Under the pieces are notes generated by a model. The model saw only the letters and a list, made by a program, of their open reading frames with translations. It did not search any database and was not told the origin of the DNA. The translations under genes were made by a program, and so were the position numbers. Of a DNA stretch of 64,000 bases, positions 27,146-37,133 are shown one piece after another. Source of the stretch: Nocardia sp. XZ_19_385 (lineage in GTDB: Bacteria > Actinomycetota > Actinomycetes > Mycobacteriales > Mycobacteriaceae); the NCBI RefSeq assembly GCF_015355755.1, contig NZ_JACVEE010000002.1:62001-126000 (forward strand), given 5' to 3'. How positions within the stretch are numbered: the first letter of the stretch is position 1; each line of letters begins with the position of its first letter.

Positions 27146-27247
27146 TTACAGGCCGAACGCGTATAGCAACCAGCCCATCCACACGTGCTCCGGCGCCCCG
27201 ATCATGAACTGGTACGCCGCATTCGAGATCCCGTTGACGAAGTTCAT
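27146..27247 (-). CDS. 33-residue hydrophobic small protein
   Basis: Reads MNFVNGISNAAYQFMIGAPE then a C-terminal hydrophobic stretch ending WLLYAFGL. GGAAGG lies 8 nt before the ATG. Of 33 sense codons about 31 end in G or C, the bias of a translated gene in this genome rather than chance. The aromatic, hydrophobic C-terminal half (VWMGWLLYAFGL) suggests membrane association. It sits between ksgA and the lipase on the same strand, in a region otherwise empty. I do not recognise a family. It could be a leader peptide, but there is no obvious attenuator after it. Confidence 0.6.
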   Translation of the reverse strand: MNFVNGISNAAYQFMIGAPEHVWMGWLLYAFGL

Positions 27248-27504
27248 CGCCGTGTCCTTCCACTACCCCGCTACCTGCGAAATCGCAGATCAGGATGCCC
27301 TCGTTACCGCTCAGCAAGTCATCTGACCGCCGTCACAACAGGCCGCCACCCGCGCTGCGAAGCAAGCCTGCGCGCATCGGGCACCCTCCCGTCGTCGCGG
27401 AAACTTTTGGCCGGGACCCGGCGGTGCGCACGGGCCCCGGCCAAAGCGCGCCGCGGATGACGGGGAGTCTCGTCCGTGGCGGGTTCGGGGGCTGTTACTC
27501 GGCT

Positions 27505-28659
27505 TTACGCGTGTGCCGGCGTGGCTTTGATCCCGGCGAGGAAGCCATCGATTCCGGCGAGCATGGCCGGGTTCAGCTCGCAGTGCTCACCCGTGCCGGT
27601 GATCGTCTGGAAGTTCTCGCCGTTGGCGGCGAGCTGGGCGACCAGCGCGGCGTGCAGCGGGGAGGGCACGGTCTTGTCGGTGACGTTGATCAGCAGCAGG
27701 ATCGGGGCGTCGTAGCCGCTGGTGGGCACGGTCAGGTAGTCGTTGAGCGCGGTGCGGATGCGGTCGTCGGAGAGCGGCTTGGCCATGAGCTCGCCGATGC
27801 TGAGGCCCTGCACGCGGGCGTAGACGTCACCGAAACATTTGGTGCTGACGTCGTCGAGGACGGACTTGCCCAGCGGGGTCAGGTAACTGTCGACGTCCAC
27901 GTCGGGGCGGGCCTGCCGCAAACCGGCGAGGATGGCGACATAGAAGCTCAGGGCCCCGTCGGTGCCCTCGACGCGCGGGATCGCGGGGCCGGCGAGCGGC
28001 AGCACCTTCTCCACGTCCGATTCCGGGTCGACCGCGATGGTGCCGCGGAAGTCCAGCTCGGGGGCGTAGGTGGCTTGCAGGTGGCCGGTGCCGAGCGCGG
28101 CCTGGCCGCCCTGGGAGAAGCCGATCACGCCCCAGGTCGCGGACAGTTCCGGGTGGGTGGCGCGGGCGGCGCGCACCAGGTCGAGGGTGGCGGTGGCTTC
28201 GGTGCGCTGCTCCAGGTAGGGGTGTGCGCCGGTGTTGAAGTTGCCGAGGCCGAGGTAGTCGGGTGCCACCACGGCGAAGCCCTGGTTCACCATGCGCTGG
28301 ATGATCGCGTCCTCGCGGGTACTGCGCGGGTTGGACTGGCCGCCGCAGCCCGGTCCGAGACCGCTGGTGCCGTGGTCGTAGGCCATGATCGGCCAGCCGC
28401 CCGGCGGCGGCGTGCCCGCCGGGATGATGACCGCCCCGCTGGCGGGTTGCGGAGTGCCGTCGGATCCGGTCATCCAGTAGTCGAACACCTCACCGACCGC
28501 ACCCTGGGGCATACCGCGCCAGCCGCTGGGCTTGGCTGTCACAGAGATCACCGAGCCGGGCGTATCCGCATGCGCGGGAGCCACATTCACCAGCAGTGCG
28601 GTGCTGGCAGACATGGCGGCAACCGCGATGACACGCTTCCAACCGGCAACTCTTCGCAT
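27505..28659 (-). CDS. Secreted alpha/beta-hydrolase (lipase LIP family)
   Basis: 384 residues with a Sec signal (MRRVAGWKRVIAVAAMSAST, cleavage probably after APAHA near 30). The hydrolase core has YDHGTSGLGPGC (oxyanion region), VVAPDYLGLG, the nucleophile elbow GFSQGGQAA (G-x-S-x-G), a late Asp in INVTDKTVP and His in GTGEHCELN. This is the secretory lipase/Candida-type LIP family, common in Nocardia and mycobacteria. Likely hydrolyses exogenous lipids. Located between rpfB and ksgA, where M. tuberculosis has no gene. Confidence 0.9.
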   Translation of the reverse strand: MRRVAGWKRVIAVAAMSASTALLVNVAPAHADTPGSVISVTAKPSGWRGMPQGAVGEVFDYWMTGSDGTPQPASGAVIIPAGTPPPGGWPIMAYDHGTSGLGPGCGGQSNPRSTREDAIIQRMVNQGFAVVAPDYLGLGNFNTGAHPYLEQRTEATATLDLVRAARATHPELSATWGVIGFSQGGQAALGTGHLQATYAPELDFRGTIAVDPESDVEKVLPLAGPAIPRVEGTDGALSFYVAILAGLRQARPDVDVDSYLTPLGKSVLDDVSTKCFGDVYARVQGLSIGELMAKPLSDDRIRTALNDYLTVPTSGYDAPILLLINVTDKTVPSPLHAALVAQLAANGENFQTITGTGEHCELNPAMLAGIDGFLAGIKATPAHA

Positions 28660-28861
28660 CCGAAACCTCTCTACACACGACCAATCAACAAACCTGGACG
28701 AGCGTACAGTTGAGATTCGGTTATTCCGCGGCTATTTAGAGAACCCACAGGGTTTCCTATGCGCCTACACAATTGCGAAGCGTCCCCAAGAGCAAGCCGC
28801 TATGGACAAGCTCGGGCAAATCGGGCGAAAGCCCACTGCCGCAGCGTTATTCGAGGAGCCC

Positions 28862-30149
<1,288 letters not shown>

Positions 30150-30175
30150 ACACCATTCGGCATTCCGCCGATGGT

Positions 30176-31003
30176 CTAGATCCCGTAAATCCGCCGGGCG
30201 TTGGCCGTGCTGATCTTCGCCAGCTCCATCGGATCCTGTTCGCGCAGTTCGGCGAGGGCGCGCACGGTGTAGGGCAGGCAGTAGGACTCGTTCGGCGCCC
30301 CGCGGAACGGATGCGGCGTCAGATACGGGGCATCGGTTTCCACCAGGATCGCCTCGTCCGGCACCACCTTGGCGGCTTCCCGCAATTCATGAGCATTCTT
30401 GAAACTGACCGTGCCCGAGAAGCTCAGCACGTAGCCCTCGGCCACACAGGACAGCGCCATATTGGTGTCGGACGAGAAGCAGTGGAAGATCACCTTTTCC
30501 GGCGCACCCTCGTCCAGCAGGACTGCCAGCAAATCATGATCGGCCTCACGATTGTGGATCATCAAAGGCTTGCGCAGGCGCTTGGCGAGATCGATGTGCC
30601 AGCGGAAACCCTCGACCTGGGTTTCGATATCGGCGCAACCGTCGAGCTTGCCCGGCCAGTAGTAGTCCAGGCCGGTTTCACCGACGGCGACCACGCGCGG
30701 GTCGGCGGCCAGGCGTTCCAGTTCCGCTTTCGCGGCATCGTCGAGCGCGTTGGCGCGCGTCGGGTGCAACGCGACAGCGGCGTAGACGCGATGATCCCAG
30801 TTCGCGGCCTGCACCGCCCACTGCGCGGCCTTCAGGTCGTCGGCGACGGTCACGATGGTGCCGACGCCCACCGACGCGGCACGGTCGACGATCACTTTCG
30901 TCGACTCGGCGTCGGTCGCGCCGCACGCGTCGAGGTGGGTGTGCGCGTCGACGAGCGGCGCGAGCGGTTCCGGCAAATCCGGTGCGGGCCGTTTGCTACT
31001 CAT
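30176..31003 (-). CDS. TatD family metal-dependent hydrolase
   Basis: 275-residue TIM-barrel metallohydrolase of the TatD DNase family. VDAHTHLDACG (H-x-H metal ligands, about 18-28), VGETGLDYYW (catalytic Glu), LMIHNREAD (His), IFHCFSSD (His) and VETDAPYLTPHPFRG (Asp) form the full ligand set. Upstream of rpfB as in M. tuberculosis Rv1008-Rv1009 and divergent from metG. Likely 3'-5' DNase or nucleic-acid repair role. Confidence 0.95.
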   Translation of the reverse strand: MSSKRPAPDLPEPLAPLVDAHTHLDACGATDAESTKVIVDRAASVGVGTIVTVADDLKAAQWAVQAANWDHRVYAAVALHPTRANALDDAAKAELERLAADPRVVAVGETGLDYYWPGKLDGCADIETQVEGFRWHIDLAKRLRKPLMIHNREADHDLLAVLLDEGAPEKVIFHCFSSDTNMALSCVAEGYVLSFSGTVSFKNAHELREAAKVVPDEAILVETDAPYLTPHPFRGAPNESYCLPYTVRALAELREQDPMELAKISTANARRIYGI

Positions 31004-31056
31004 GCCTGCACCTCGGCTACGGGGATATTCACGTGAAGGTCGAATAGCACGCGCAT

Positions 31057-31062
31057 TACAGT
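31057..31062 (+). promoter_or_regulatory. Probable metG -10 box (leaderless promoter)
   Basis: TACAGT ends 9 nt before the metG ATG, and no Shine-Dalgarno lies between them. This is the usual layout of leaderless actinobacterial messages. No clear -35. Confidence 0.5.
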
Positions 31063-31071
31063 AGACACACC

Positions 31072-32631
31072 ATGAGTCCAGCTGACCGCCCCGCCTTCTA
31101 TGTCACTACGGCCATCGCCTACCCGAACGGTGCGCCGCATATCGGGCACGCCTACGAGTACATCTCCGCGGACGCCATCGCCCGATTCAAGCGGCTCGAC
31201 GGGTACGACGTCTTCTTCATGACGGGTACCGACGAGCACGGCCAGAAAATGCAGCAGGCCGCGGTCGCCGAGGGCGTGCCCGTCGAAGAACTGGCGACGC
31301 GCAACTCCGACGTGTTCGAAGCGATGGACAAGACGCTCGACGTCTCCCTGGACCGATTCATCCGGACGACAGACGAGGACCACCAGGTCGCGTCGGTGGA
31401 AATCTGGAATCGGATGCTCGCCAACGGCGATATCTACCTGGGCAATTACTCCGGCTGGTATTCGGTGCGCGACGAAGCGTTCTACACCGACGAGGAGACC
31501 ACGCTGCTCGAAGACGGCAGCCGCGTCTCCACCGAAACCAAGACGCCGGTCGAATGGACCGAGGAGTCGAACTTCTTCTTCCGGCTCTCGGCCTACCAGG
31601 ACAAGCTGCTCGCGCTCTACGAGGAGCATCCCGAATTCATCGCGCCCGCAACGGCTCGCAACGAAATGACGAGCTATGTGAAGGCGGGCCTGAAGGATCT
31701 GTCGATCTCGCGCACCACCTTCGACTGGGGTGTGCCGGTGCCCGGGCACCCCGATCACGTGATGTACGTGTGGGTGGACGCACTCACCAACTACATCACC
31801 GGCGTCGGCTTCCCCGACACGGATTCGGCTGCGTTCCAGCGGTTCTGGCCCGCCGACCTGCACATCATCGGCAAGGACATCACCCGCTTTCACACCGTGT
31901 ACTGGCCGGCGTTCCTGATGTCGGCGGGCATCGAACTGCCGAAACGCGTGTTCGTGCACGGGTTTCTGTACAACAAGGGCGAGAAGATGTCGAAGTCGGT
32001 CGGCAATGTCGTCGACCCGCTCGAGCTGGTCGCCGAGTACGGCCTCGACGCGGTGCGCTACTTCCTGCTGCGGGAAATCTCCTACGGCCAGGACGGCAGC
32101 TACAGCCACGAGGCCATCGTCTCGCGCATCAACGCCGACCTCGCCAACGAATTCGGCAATCTGGTGCAGCGCAGCCTCACCATGGTGAACAGGTACTGCG
32201 GGGCTGTGGTGCCGACCCCGGATGAATTCACCGCCGAGGATCGCGCTTTGCTGGACCAGGCCGGTGCCCTCCTGGACAAGGTGCGCGCCGAATTCGACGC
32301 CCAGCAAATGCATCTGGCGCTGGACACCATCTGGAAGGTGCTCGCCGAGACCAACCGGTACTTCTCCGCACATGCCCCCTGGGCGCTGAAGAAGTCCGGC
32401 ACCGACGAGGACCTCGCGCGCATGGCCACCGTGCTGTATGTGACGATCGAGGTGGTCCGCATCGCCGCGATCCTGGTGCAGCCGGTGCTGCCCGGCTCCT
32501 CCGCCAAGATCCTCGACCTGCTCGCGCAGCAAGGCCGCACCTTCGCCGACATCAGCACCCCGCTGGTCGCCGGCGTCCCGCTGCCCACCCCGGAGCCGGT
32601 CTACCCGCGATACGTGGAGCCGAAAGAGTAA
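31072..32631 (+). CDS. metG: Methionyl-tRNA synthetase
   Basis: Class I aminoacyl-tRNA synthetase charging tRNA-Met. 519 residues. The HIGH motif appears as PHIGHAYEY (22-30), KMSKS is at 305-309 in [10 protein letters not shown], and [13 protein letters not shown] lies in the catalytic fold. [11 protein letters not shown] and HAPWALKK mark the anticodon-binding domain. No C-terminal dimerisation domain, as in mycobacteria. Divergent from tatD as in Rv1007c/Rv1008. Confidence 0.97.
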   Translation: MSPADRPAFYVTTAIAYPNGAPHIGHAYEYISADAIARFKRLDGYDVFFMTGTDEHGQKMQQAAVAEGVPVEELATRNSDVFEAMDKTLDVSLDRFIRTTDEDHQVASVEIWNRMLANGDIYLGNYSGWYSVRDEAFYTDEETTLLEDGSRVSTETKTPVEWTEESNFFFRLSAYQDKLLALYEEHPEFIAPATARNEMTSYVKAGLKDLSISRTTFDWGVPVPGHPDHVMYVWVDALTNYITGVGFPDTDSAAFQRFWPADLHIIGKDITRFHTVYWPAFLMSAGIELPKRVFVHGFLYNKGEKMSKSVGNVVDPLELVAEYGLDAVRYFLLREISYGQDGSYSHEAIVSRINADLANEFGNLVQRSLTMVNRYCGAVVPTPDEFTAEDRALLDQAGALLDKVRAEFDAQQMHLALDTIWKVLAETNRYFSAHAPWALKKSGTDEDLARMATVLYVTIEVVRIAAILVQPVLPGSSAKILDLLAQQGRTFADISTPLVAGVPLPTPEPVYPRYVEPKE

Positions 32632-32674
32632 GCGGCACTTGGGGGGATCATCGCCAGACGACACTACGTAGCCC

Positions 32675-32712
32675 GCGGTGTCCCAGGTGGCTATCGCATC
32701 TGGGACAACCGC
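32675..32712. terminator. Bidirectional hairpin between metG and the PEP-mutase-like gene
   Basis: GCGG-TGTCCCAG (32675-32686) pairs with CTGGGACA-a-CCGC (32700-32712), a 12-bp stem with one bulged A and a 13-nt loop, between two convergent genes. There is no U-tract, which is common for high-GC actinobacterial terminators. Confidence 0.7.
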
Positions 32713-32728
32713 AGGCAGCAGTTGACTG

Positions 32729-33481
32729 CTACTTCCAGGCGTCGAGGAGTCGGTTGGCTTCCTCCGCGAGCGCGGACTGGAGGTAGGGACCGAAGCTGAC
32801 GCGAGCTACACCGTGTTCGGCGAAGTATTCTTTCGCAGGCTTGCCGGGGATGCCGATTGCGTTGACGGGCAACGGGAGTTCGGTGGTGAGGCGGCGGAGG
32901 TCTTCGCTGGAGTGGCGGCCGACCGGGTAGAGGACGTCGGCGCCGGCCTCGGCGGCGAGCTTCAGGCGGGCGATGGCGCGGTCGACTCGGTCGGTTTCGT
33001 CGCCGTCCTGGCGAACGAACAGATCCGTGCGGGCGTTGACGACCACGTGCACGCTCGCGGCGTCGGCGTAGCGGCGCAGCTCGTTGACGAAGGTCGCGTG
33101 CTCCTCGGCGCCGCGCAGGCGGCCACCCTCGCTGTGCACCGTGTCCTCGATGTTCAGCCCGATCGCGCCCGCTCCGAGCAGCCCTTCGATGAGTTGCGCG
33201 GGCTCGAGGCCGTAACCAGATTCGATGTCGAGCGAGATCGGGACGTCCACCGCCTCGGTGATCTGCCGGACCCGAGTGAGCGACTCCGCGAAAGTCATAT
33301 CCTCGGCGTCCTTGCGGCCGATCGACTCCGCCAGCGGATGACTACCGATCGTCAACGCCGAAAACCCGGCGGCGACAGCGAGTTCCGCCGACCACGCATC
33401 CCACACGGTCGGCAGCACCGCCGGATCACCGGGACGATGCAGCGCGAGAAATGCCTTGGCCTTGCTCTCGAGAGAAGTCAT
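32729..33481 (-). CDS. Isocitrate lyase/PEP mutase family protein
   Basis: 250 residues, TIM-barrel of the ICL/PEPM superfamily. VWDAWSAELAVAAGFSALTIG and SLDIESGYG (Mg-binding D/E) are family blocks; IGLNIEDTVHSEGGRLRG covers the E-D pair and active-site loop; VVNARTDLFVR follows. The KKCGH-type cysteine motif of true isocitrate lyases is absent, so carboxyphosphonoenolpyruvate-mutase-like or oxaloacetate-decarboxylase-like chemistry is more likely. The start at 33481 is uncertain; another in-frame ATG lies five codons upstream. Confidence 0.85.
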   Translation of the reverse strand: MTSLESKAKAFLALHRPGDPAVLPTVWDAWSAELAVAAGFSALTIGSHPLAESIGRKDAEDMTFAESLTRVRQITEAVDVPISLDIESGYGLEPAQLIEGLLGAGAIGLNIEDTVHSEGGRLRGAEEHATFVNELRRYADAASVHVVVNARTDLFVRQDGDETDRVDRAIARLKLAAEAGADVLYPVGRHSSEDLRRLTTELPLPVNAIGIPGKPAKEYFAEHGVARVSFGPYLQSALAEEANRLLDAWK

Positions 33482-33591
33482 CCCCCGATCATCCATGGCC
33501 GCAACGGGTCGCCGCCAGTGCCATGTCGAATGACCGAGGGGCACCGCACCGGGCCGCTACCCTGGAGTGAGATCAGCAATTAGGGGGATCA

Positions 33592-33870
33592 ATGCGGGCA
33601 CTCCGCCGGATTGTCATCGATATCGGGTACGCGCTCCCATTTGTGCTGGCGGTCGCCGCGCTCCTGACGTTCGGGCTCGGTCTCGACGGAGTGTGGGTGA
33701 CCGTCGTGACAGTGCTGCTCGGCATGATCCTGGGCAAGATCGCCGAAGGTGTTGTGATCATGGTCCGGGCGGGCCGGTCCAGCCCGGAGGCGCCCCGGCA
33801 GACGGAGCCGATCTGGCAAATCTGGAGCCGGACCAGGCCGCGAACGAGCGACCAACACCCGACGCCGTGA
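33592..33870 (+). CDS. Small two-helix membrane protein
   Basis: 92 residues with two transmembrane helices (about 10-29 and 32-55: YALPFVLAVAALLTFGLGL, VWVTVVTVLLGMILGKIAEG) and a short Pro/Arg-rich cytoplasmic tail. TAGGGGGATC lies just before the ATG. No family recognised. It stands alone between the PEP-mutase-like gene (divergent) and rsmI (convergent). Confidence 0.7.
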   Translation: MRALRRIVIDIGYALPFVLAVAALLTFGLGLDGVWVTVVTVLLGMILGKIAEGVVIMVRAGRSSPEAPRQTEPIWQIWSRTRPRTSDQHPTP

Positions 33871-33910
33871 CCGCTGCACCGGTGCCGGACAACAGATCTG
33901 GAAGCCGGGA

Positions 33911-34771
33911 TCAGTCCTCGTTGTCGCGGCGAGCCGCCAGCACCGCGTCGTACAGTTCGCGGCGGGAGACGTTGTGCTCGCCGGCGATCTGGGCGCAGGC
34001 GTCCTTGAGCCGAAGGCCTTTCGCACTCAGCGATTCCACCGCTTCGACAAGATCCGCGGGGTCGGCCGATTTCGGCTGGGCGCCTTCGAGAACGACGGTG
34101 ATTTCGCCGCGCACACCGTCGACAGCCCAGGCGGCGAGTTCGGCGAGGGTGCCGCGTTTGACCTCTTCATAGGTTTTGGTGAGTTCGCGGCATACGGCGG
34201 CGCGACGATCGGGACCGAGCACCTCGACCGCATCGGCAAGACAGTCGGCGAGGCGGTGCGGAGCCTCGAAGAAGACACAGGCACGGGACTCGGTGGCCAA
34301 GGTGCGCAACCACTCCCGGCGCTGCCCACCCTTGCGGGGCGAGAATCCGTCGAAGCAGAACCGCTCCACCGGCAGACCGGACAGCGCCAGCGCGGTGGTC
34401 ACCGCCGACGGCCCGGGCAGACAGGTCACCGGCAGATCCAACTCCACACAAGCCGCGACCAGCCGATACCCGGGATCACTCACCGACGGCATCCCCGCAT
34501 CGGTCACCAGCAACACCGTGCGCCCGGCCTCGATATCGGCGAGCAGCGCCGGAATCCGCGCCGCCTCCACATGGTCATAGAAGCTCACCACCCGCCCGGT
34601 GATCTCCACCGCGAGCGCCTTCGCCAGCGACTTGGTCCGCCGAGTGTCCTCAGCCGCGACAACATCAGCCGCCCCCAGCGCATCCTTCAGCCGCTGCGAC
34701 GCATCCCCGACGTCCCCCATCGGCGTCGCCGCCAGCACCAGCCGACCCACCGCAACCGAGTCCTCCGCCAC
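33911..34771 (-). CDS. rsmI: 16S rRNA (C1402-2'-O)-methyltransferase RsmI
   Basis: Ribose methylation at the ribosomal P site. About 286 residues, tetrapyrrole-methylase fold. LVLAATPMGDVGDASQR opens the family (usual LYlvaTPIGNl..), VVAAEDTRRTKSL and VVSFYDHVE are conserved, VTDAGMPSVSDPGYRLV is the SAM-binding block and FDGFSPRKGGQRR the basic RNA-contact segment. The start is ambiguous: GTG at 34771 is chosen for its GGGAG, with GTG at 34774 also possible. Adjacent to the divergent mannosyltransferase as in Rv1003/Rv1002c. Confidence 0.92.
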   Translation of the reverse strand: MAEDSVAVGRLVLAATPMGDVGDASQRLKDALGAADVVAAEDTRRTKSLAKALAVEITGRVVSFYDHVEAARIPALLADIEAGRTVLLVTDAGMPSVSDPGYRLVAACVELDLPVTCLPGPSAVTTALALSGLPVERFCFDGFSPRKGGQRREWLRTLATESRACVFFEAPHRLADCLADAVEVLGPDRRAAVCRELTKTYEEVKRGTLAELAAWAVDGVRGEITVVLEGAQPKSADPADLVEAVESLSAKGLRLKDACAQIAGEHNVSRRELYDAVLAARRDNED

Positions 34772-34877
34772 CACTCTCCCGTCTGAACCATCACCTCCGG
34801 CACACACCGAACCAGCCCCGAGCCTAGTTGCCCACCCCCACACCCCAACGCCCCGAACCCAGCACCCTGCCTCCGAT

Positions 34878-34944
34878 CAAGATCACCAGGCTTCTGTGGC
34901 GGCGTTTCGCGAGTGCTGCCCGCCACCAGGGCCTGATGATCTTG
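34878..34944. repeat. 67-nt palindromic element, copy 1
   Basis: Outer arms CAAGATCACCAGG (34878-34890) and CCTGATGATCTTG (34932-34944) pair with one mismatch; inner arms GTGGCGG (34896-34902) and CCGCCAC (34920-34926) pair perfectly; the loop contains GTTTCGCGAG. Confidence 0.75.
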
Positions 34945-34978
34945 AGGCTGGGGGCAATTCGGTAGGGCGGCGCGTTGC

Positions 34979-35045
34979 CAAGATCATCAGGGATTGCGGG
35001 CGGCATTTCGTGAGAGGCATCCGCCGTGGAGTCCTGTTGATCTTG
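34979..35045. repeat. 67-nt palindromic element, copy 2
   Basis: Outer arms CAAGATCATCAGG (34979-34991) and CCTGTTGATCTTG (35033-35045) pair with one mismatch; inner GGCGG (34999-35003) pairs with CCGCC (35021-35025); the loop contains ATTTCGTGAG. Exactly the same length as copy 1, with a 101-bp period. The right arm of copy 1 and left arm of copy 2 are perfect 13-bp complements. Confidence 0.75.
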
Positions 35046-35150
35046 GTGGGGTTGGGGTGGGGTTGCGGAACTGCCAGGTGGTGGGGATTGTGGGCGGCGG
35101 CGCGGTTGCCGGTGCGCGACCTTGTCCGCCGGACCGCATAACATCGGAGC

Positions 35151-36764
35151 GTGACCCAGGTGACCTCCCGCGCGACCGCACCGTTCGGGATCGTGCCTTC
35201 GTGGTCGAGTCCCGCGCCGCTGCGACCGTCTCCGGATTTCGGGCCGACCGATACCGTGCGGGGCTGGCTGGTTACGGCGTTCTTGACGGTGATCGCCGCG
35301 GTTACGCGGTTCACCATGCTGAACTATCCGACCGATGCGGGGACGCCGGTCTTCGACGAGAAGCATTACGCGCCGCAGGCGTGGCAGATGCTGACCGGGG
35401 GCGGGGTGGAGGACAACCCCGGGTACGGGCTGGTGGTGCATCCGCCGGTCGGCAAACAGATGATCGCCATCGGCGAGTGGATGTTCGGGTACAACGGGTG
35501 GGGCTGGCGGTTCACCGCGGCGCTGGCGGGAACGATCCTGGTGCTGTTGCTGATTCGGATCGTGCGCAGGATGGCCCGGTCCACGCTGATCGGCGCGATC
35601 GCGGGCATTCTGGCGATCGCCGACGGACTGTTGTTCGTGTCCTCGCGGATCGGCATGCTCGACATCTTCATGGCGCTGTTCGTGACCGCGGCGTTCGGCT
35701 GCCTGATAGTCGACCGCGACGACGTGCGCAGACGCATGGCGCTGGTGGACATGCAGGGTCGCATCTCCGCGACCGAATGGGGTCCGCGACTAGGTGTGCG
35801 CTGGTGGCGTTTCGGTGCGGGCGTGCTGCTCGGATTGGCTTGCGGCACCAAGTGGTCGGGCATCTACTTCATCGTCGCGTTCGGCCTGTTGACTGTGTTC
35901 TTCGATGTGGCGGCGCGGCGGGCCTACGGGGTGCGGCGGCCCTGGATCGGCACGATCGTGCGCGATGTCGGGCCCGCGCTCTACGCGATCGTGCTGATCC
36001 CGATCGGCGTGTATCTCGCCACCTACTGGGGCTGGTTCGCCAGCGAGGACGGGGTGTACCGGTACGCGGTCGGCAACCAGATCGGCACCGGCGGGCCCTG
36101 GTCGTTCCTGCCCGACGCGCTGCGCTCGCTGTGGTTCTACAGCGGTGAATCGCTGAATTTCCATGACGGACTGACCAATTCGGCAGGCAACCATCACCCG
36201 TGGGAATCCAAGCCGTGGACCTGGCCGATGGGGTTGCGGCCGATGCTCTACTACTACGCCGACACCAACGTCACCGGCTGCGGGGCATCGCAGTGCGTGA
36301 AGGCCGTGATGCTGATCGGCACGCCCGCCATCTGGTGGATCGCGTTCCCGGTGCTCGGCTGGATGGCGTGGCGCACCCTCGTGAAGCGGGACTGGCGCTA
36401 CGCCGCGGTGCTCACCGGTTACGGTGCGGCGCTGCTGCCCTGGTTCCTCACCCTCGACCGGCAGATGTACTACTTCTACGCGGTCGCGCTGGCGCCGTTC
36501 CTGATGATGGGCGTGGCGCTGGTTCTCGGCGACATCCTCGGTCCGGCCCGCGATTTCGTCCTGCCCAGATCGCGGTCGGCGATTCCGCGTTCCCCGGCGG
36601 GCACGTTCCTGCCGAACGAGCGGCGCAGTCTCGGGCTGCTCACGATCTGTTTGTATCTGGGCGTGGTGATCGCGAACTTCATTTGGCTGTGGCCGATCCT
36701 GACGGCGCTGCCGATCACCACGACCAACTGGCACGACCACTTGTGGCTGCCCAGCTGGCGCTGA
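35151..36764 (+). CDS. Protein O-mannosyltransferase (Rv1002c-type PMT)
   Basis: Transfers mannose from polyprenyl-phosphomannose to secreted proteins during Sec export. 537 residues, GT39/PMT family with about ten transmembrane helices. VFDEKHYAPQAWQ (the essential D-E of PMTs) follows the first helix, VVHPPVGKQMIAIGEWMFG is the first-loop motif, and DNVTG/NWHDHLW mark the C-terminal region. GTG start at 35151 with GGAGC upstream. In M. tuberculosis Rv1002c lies between arcA (Rv1001) and rsmI (Rv1003), the same neighbours as here. Confidence 0.93.
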   Translation: MTQVTSRATAPFGIVPSWSSPAPLRPSPDFGPTDTVRGWLVTAFLTVIAAVTRFTMLNYPTDAGTPVFDEKHYAPQAWQMLTGGGVEDNPGYGLVVHPPVGKQMIAIGEWMFGYNGWGWRFTAALAGTILVLLLIRIVRRMARSTLIGAIAGILAIADGLLFVSSRIGMLDIFMALFVTAAFGCLIVDRDDVRRRMALVDMQGRISATEWGPRLGVRWWRFGAGVLLGLACGTKWSGIYFIVAFGLLTVFFDVAARRAYGVRRPWIGTIVRDVGPALYAIVLIPIGVYLATYWGWFASEDGVYRYAVGNQIGTGGPWSFLPDALRSLWFYSGESLNFHDGLTNSAGNHHPWESKPWTWPMGLRPMLYYYADTNVTGCGASQCVKAVMLIGTPAIWWIAFPVLGWMAWRTLVKRDWRYAAVLTGYGAALLPWFLTLDRQMYYFYAVALAPFLMMGVALVLGDILGPARDFVLPRSRSAIPRSPAGTFLPNERRSLGLLTICLYLGVVIANFIWLWPILTALPITTTNWHDHLWLPSWR

Positions 36765-36766
36765 GA

Positions 36767-37126
36767 TCAGGCCTCGAGCGCGGATTTGATGTAGCGCAAA
36801 GCGGTTTCGTCATCGACGCCGAGCCGGCGGATAGCCGCCACGTAATCGGTCGCCGCACGTCCGGCGGCGTCGCGGGTCGGATCGCCCGAGGAGGCGATGA
36901 ACGAGCCCTGCCTGCCCCGGGTTTCCAGCACCCCGTCCGCTTCGAGTTCGCGGTACGCGCGGGCCACCGTGTTCGGCGCCAGGCCGAGCTGCGCCGCCAG
37001 CGCCCGCACCGTCGGGATCTTGGTGCCCGCGGTCAACTCCCCCGAACGGACCTGGGCCAAGACCCCGAGTCGCAGCTGCTCGTACGGGGGAACCGAAGAA
37101 TCGTGGTCGATCGAAAGAGTGGACAT
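36767..37126 (-). CDS. GntR family regulator, YtrA subfamily
   Basis: 119 residues: a GntR winged helix (PPYEQLRLGVLAQVRSGELTAGTKIPTVRALAAQLGLAPNTVARAYREL, about 13-60) and a short C-terminal helix pair for dimerisation, the YtrA layout without a large ligand domain. ATG at 37126, 7 bp after arcA, so it is probably expressed with arginine deiminase. YtrA-type regulators usually control adjacent transporters; none is present, so arcA or its own operon are the likely targets. Confidence 0.85.
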   Translation of the reverse strand: MSTLSIDHDSSVPPYEQLRLGVLAQVRSGELTAGTKIPTVRALAAQLGLAPNTVARAYRELEADGVLETRGRQGSFIASSGDPTRDAAGRAATDYVAAIRRLGVDDETALRYIKSALEA

Positions 37127-37133
37127 GGCACGC

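Larger units (their letters stand above)
34772..35150. other. rsmI/mannosyltransferase intergenic region with palindromic repeats
   Basis: 379 bp without a gene. Its centre is occupied by two copies of a 67-nt imperfect palindrome (34878-34944 and 34979-35045). The left part is C-rich. Promoters for both divergent genes must lie here, but I cannot place them confidently. Confidence 0.6.
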
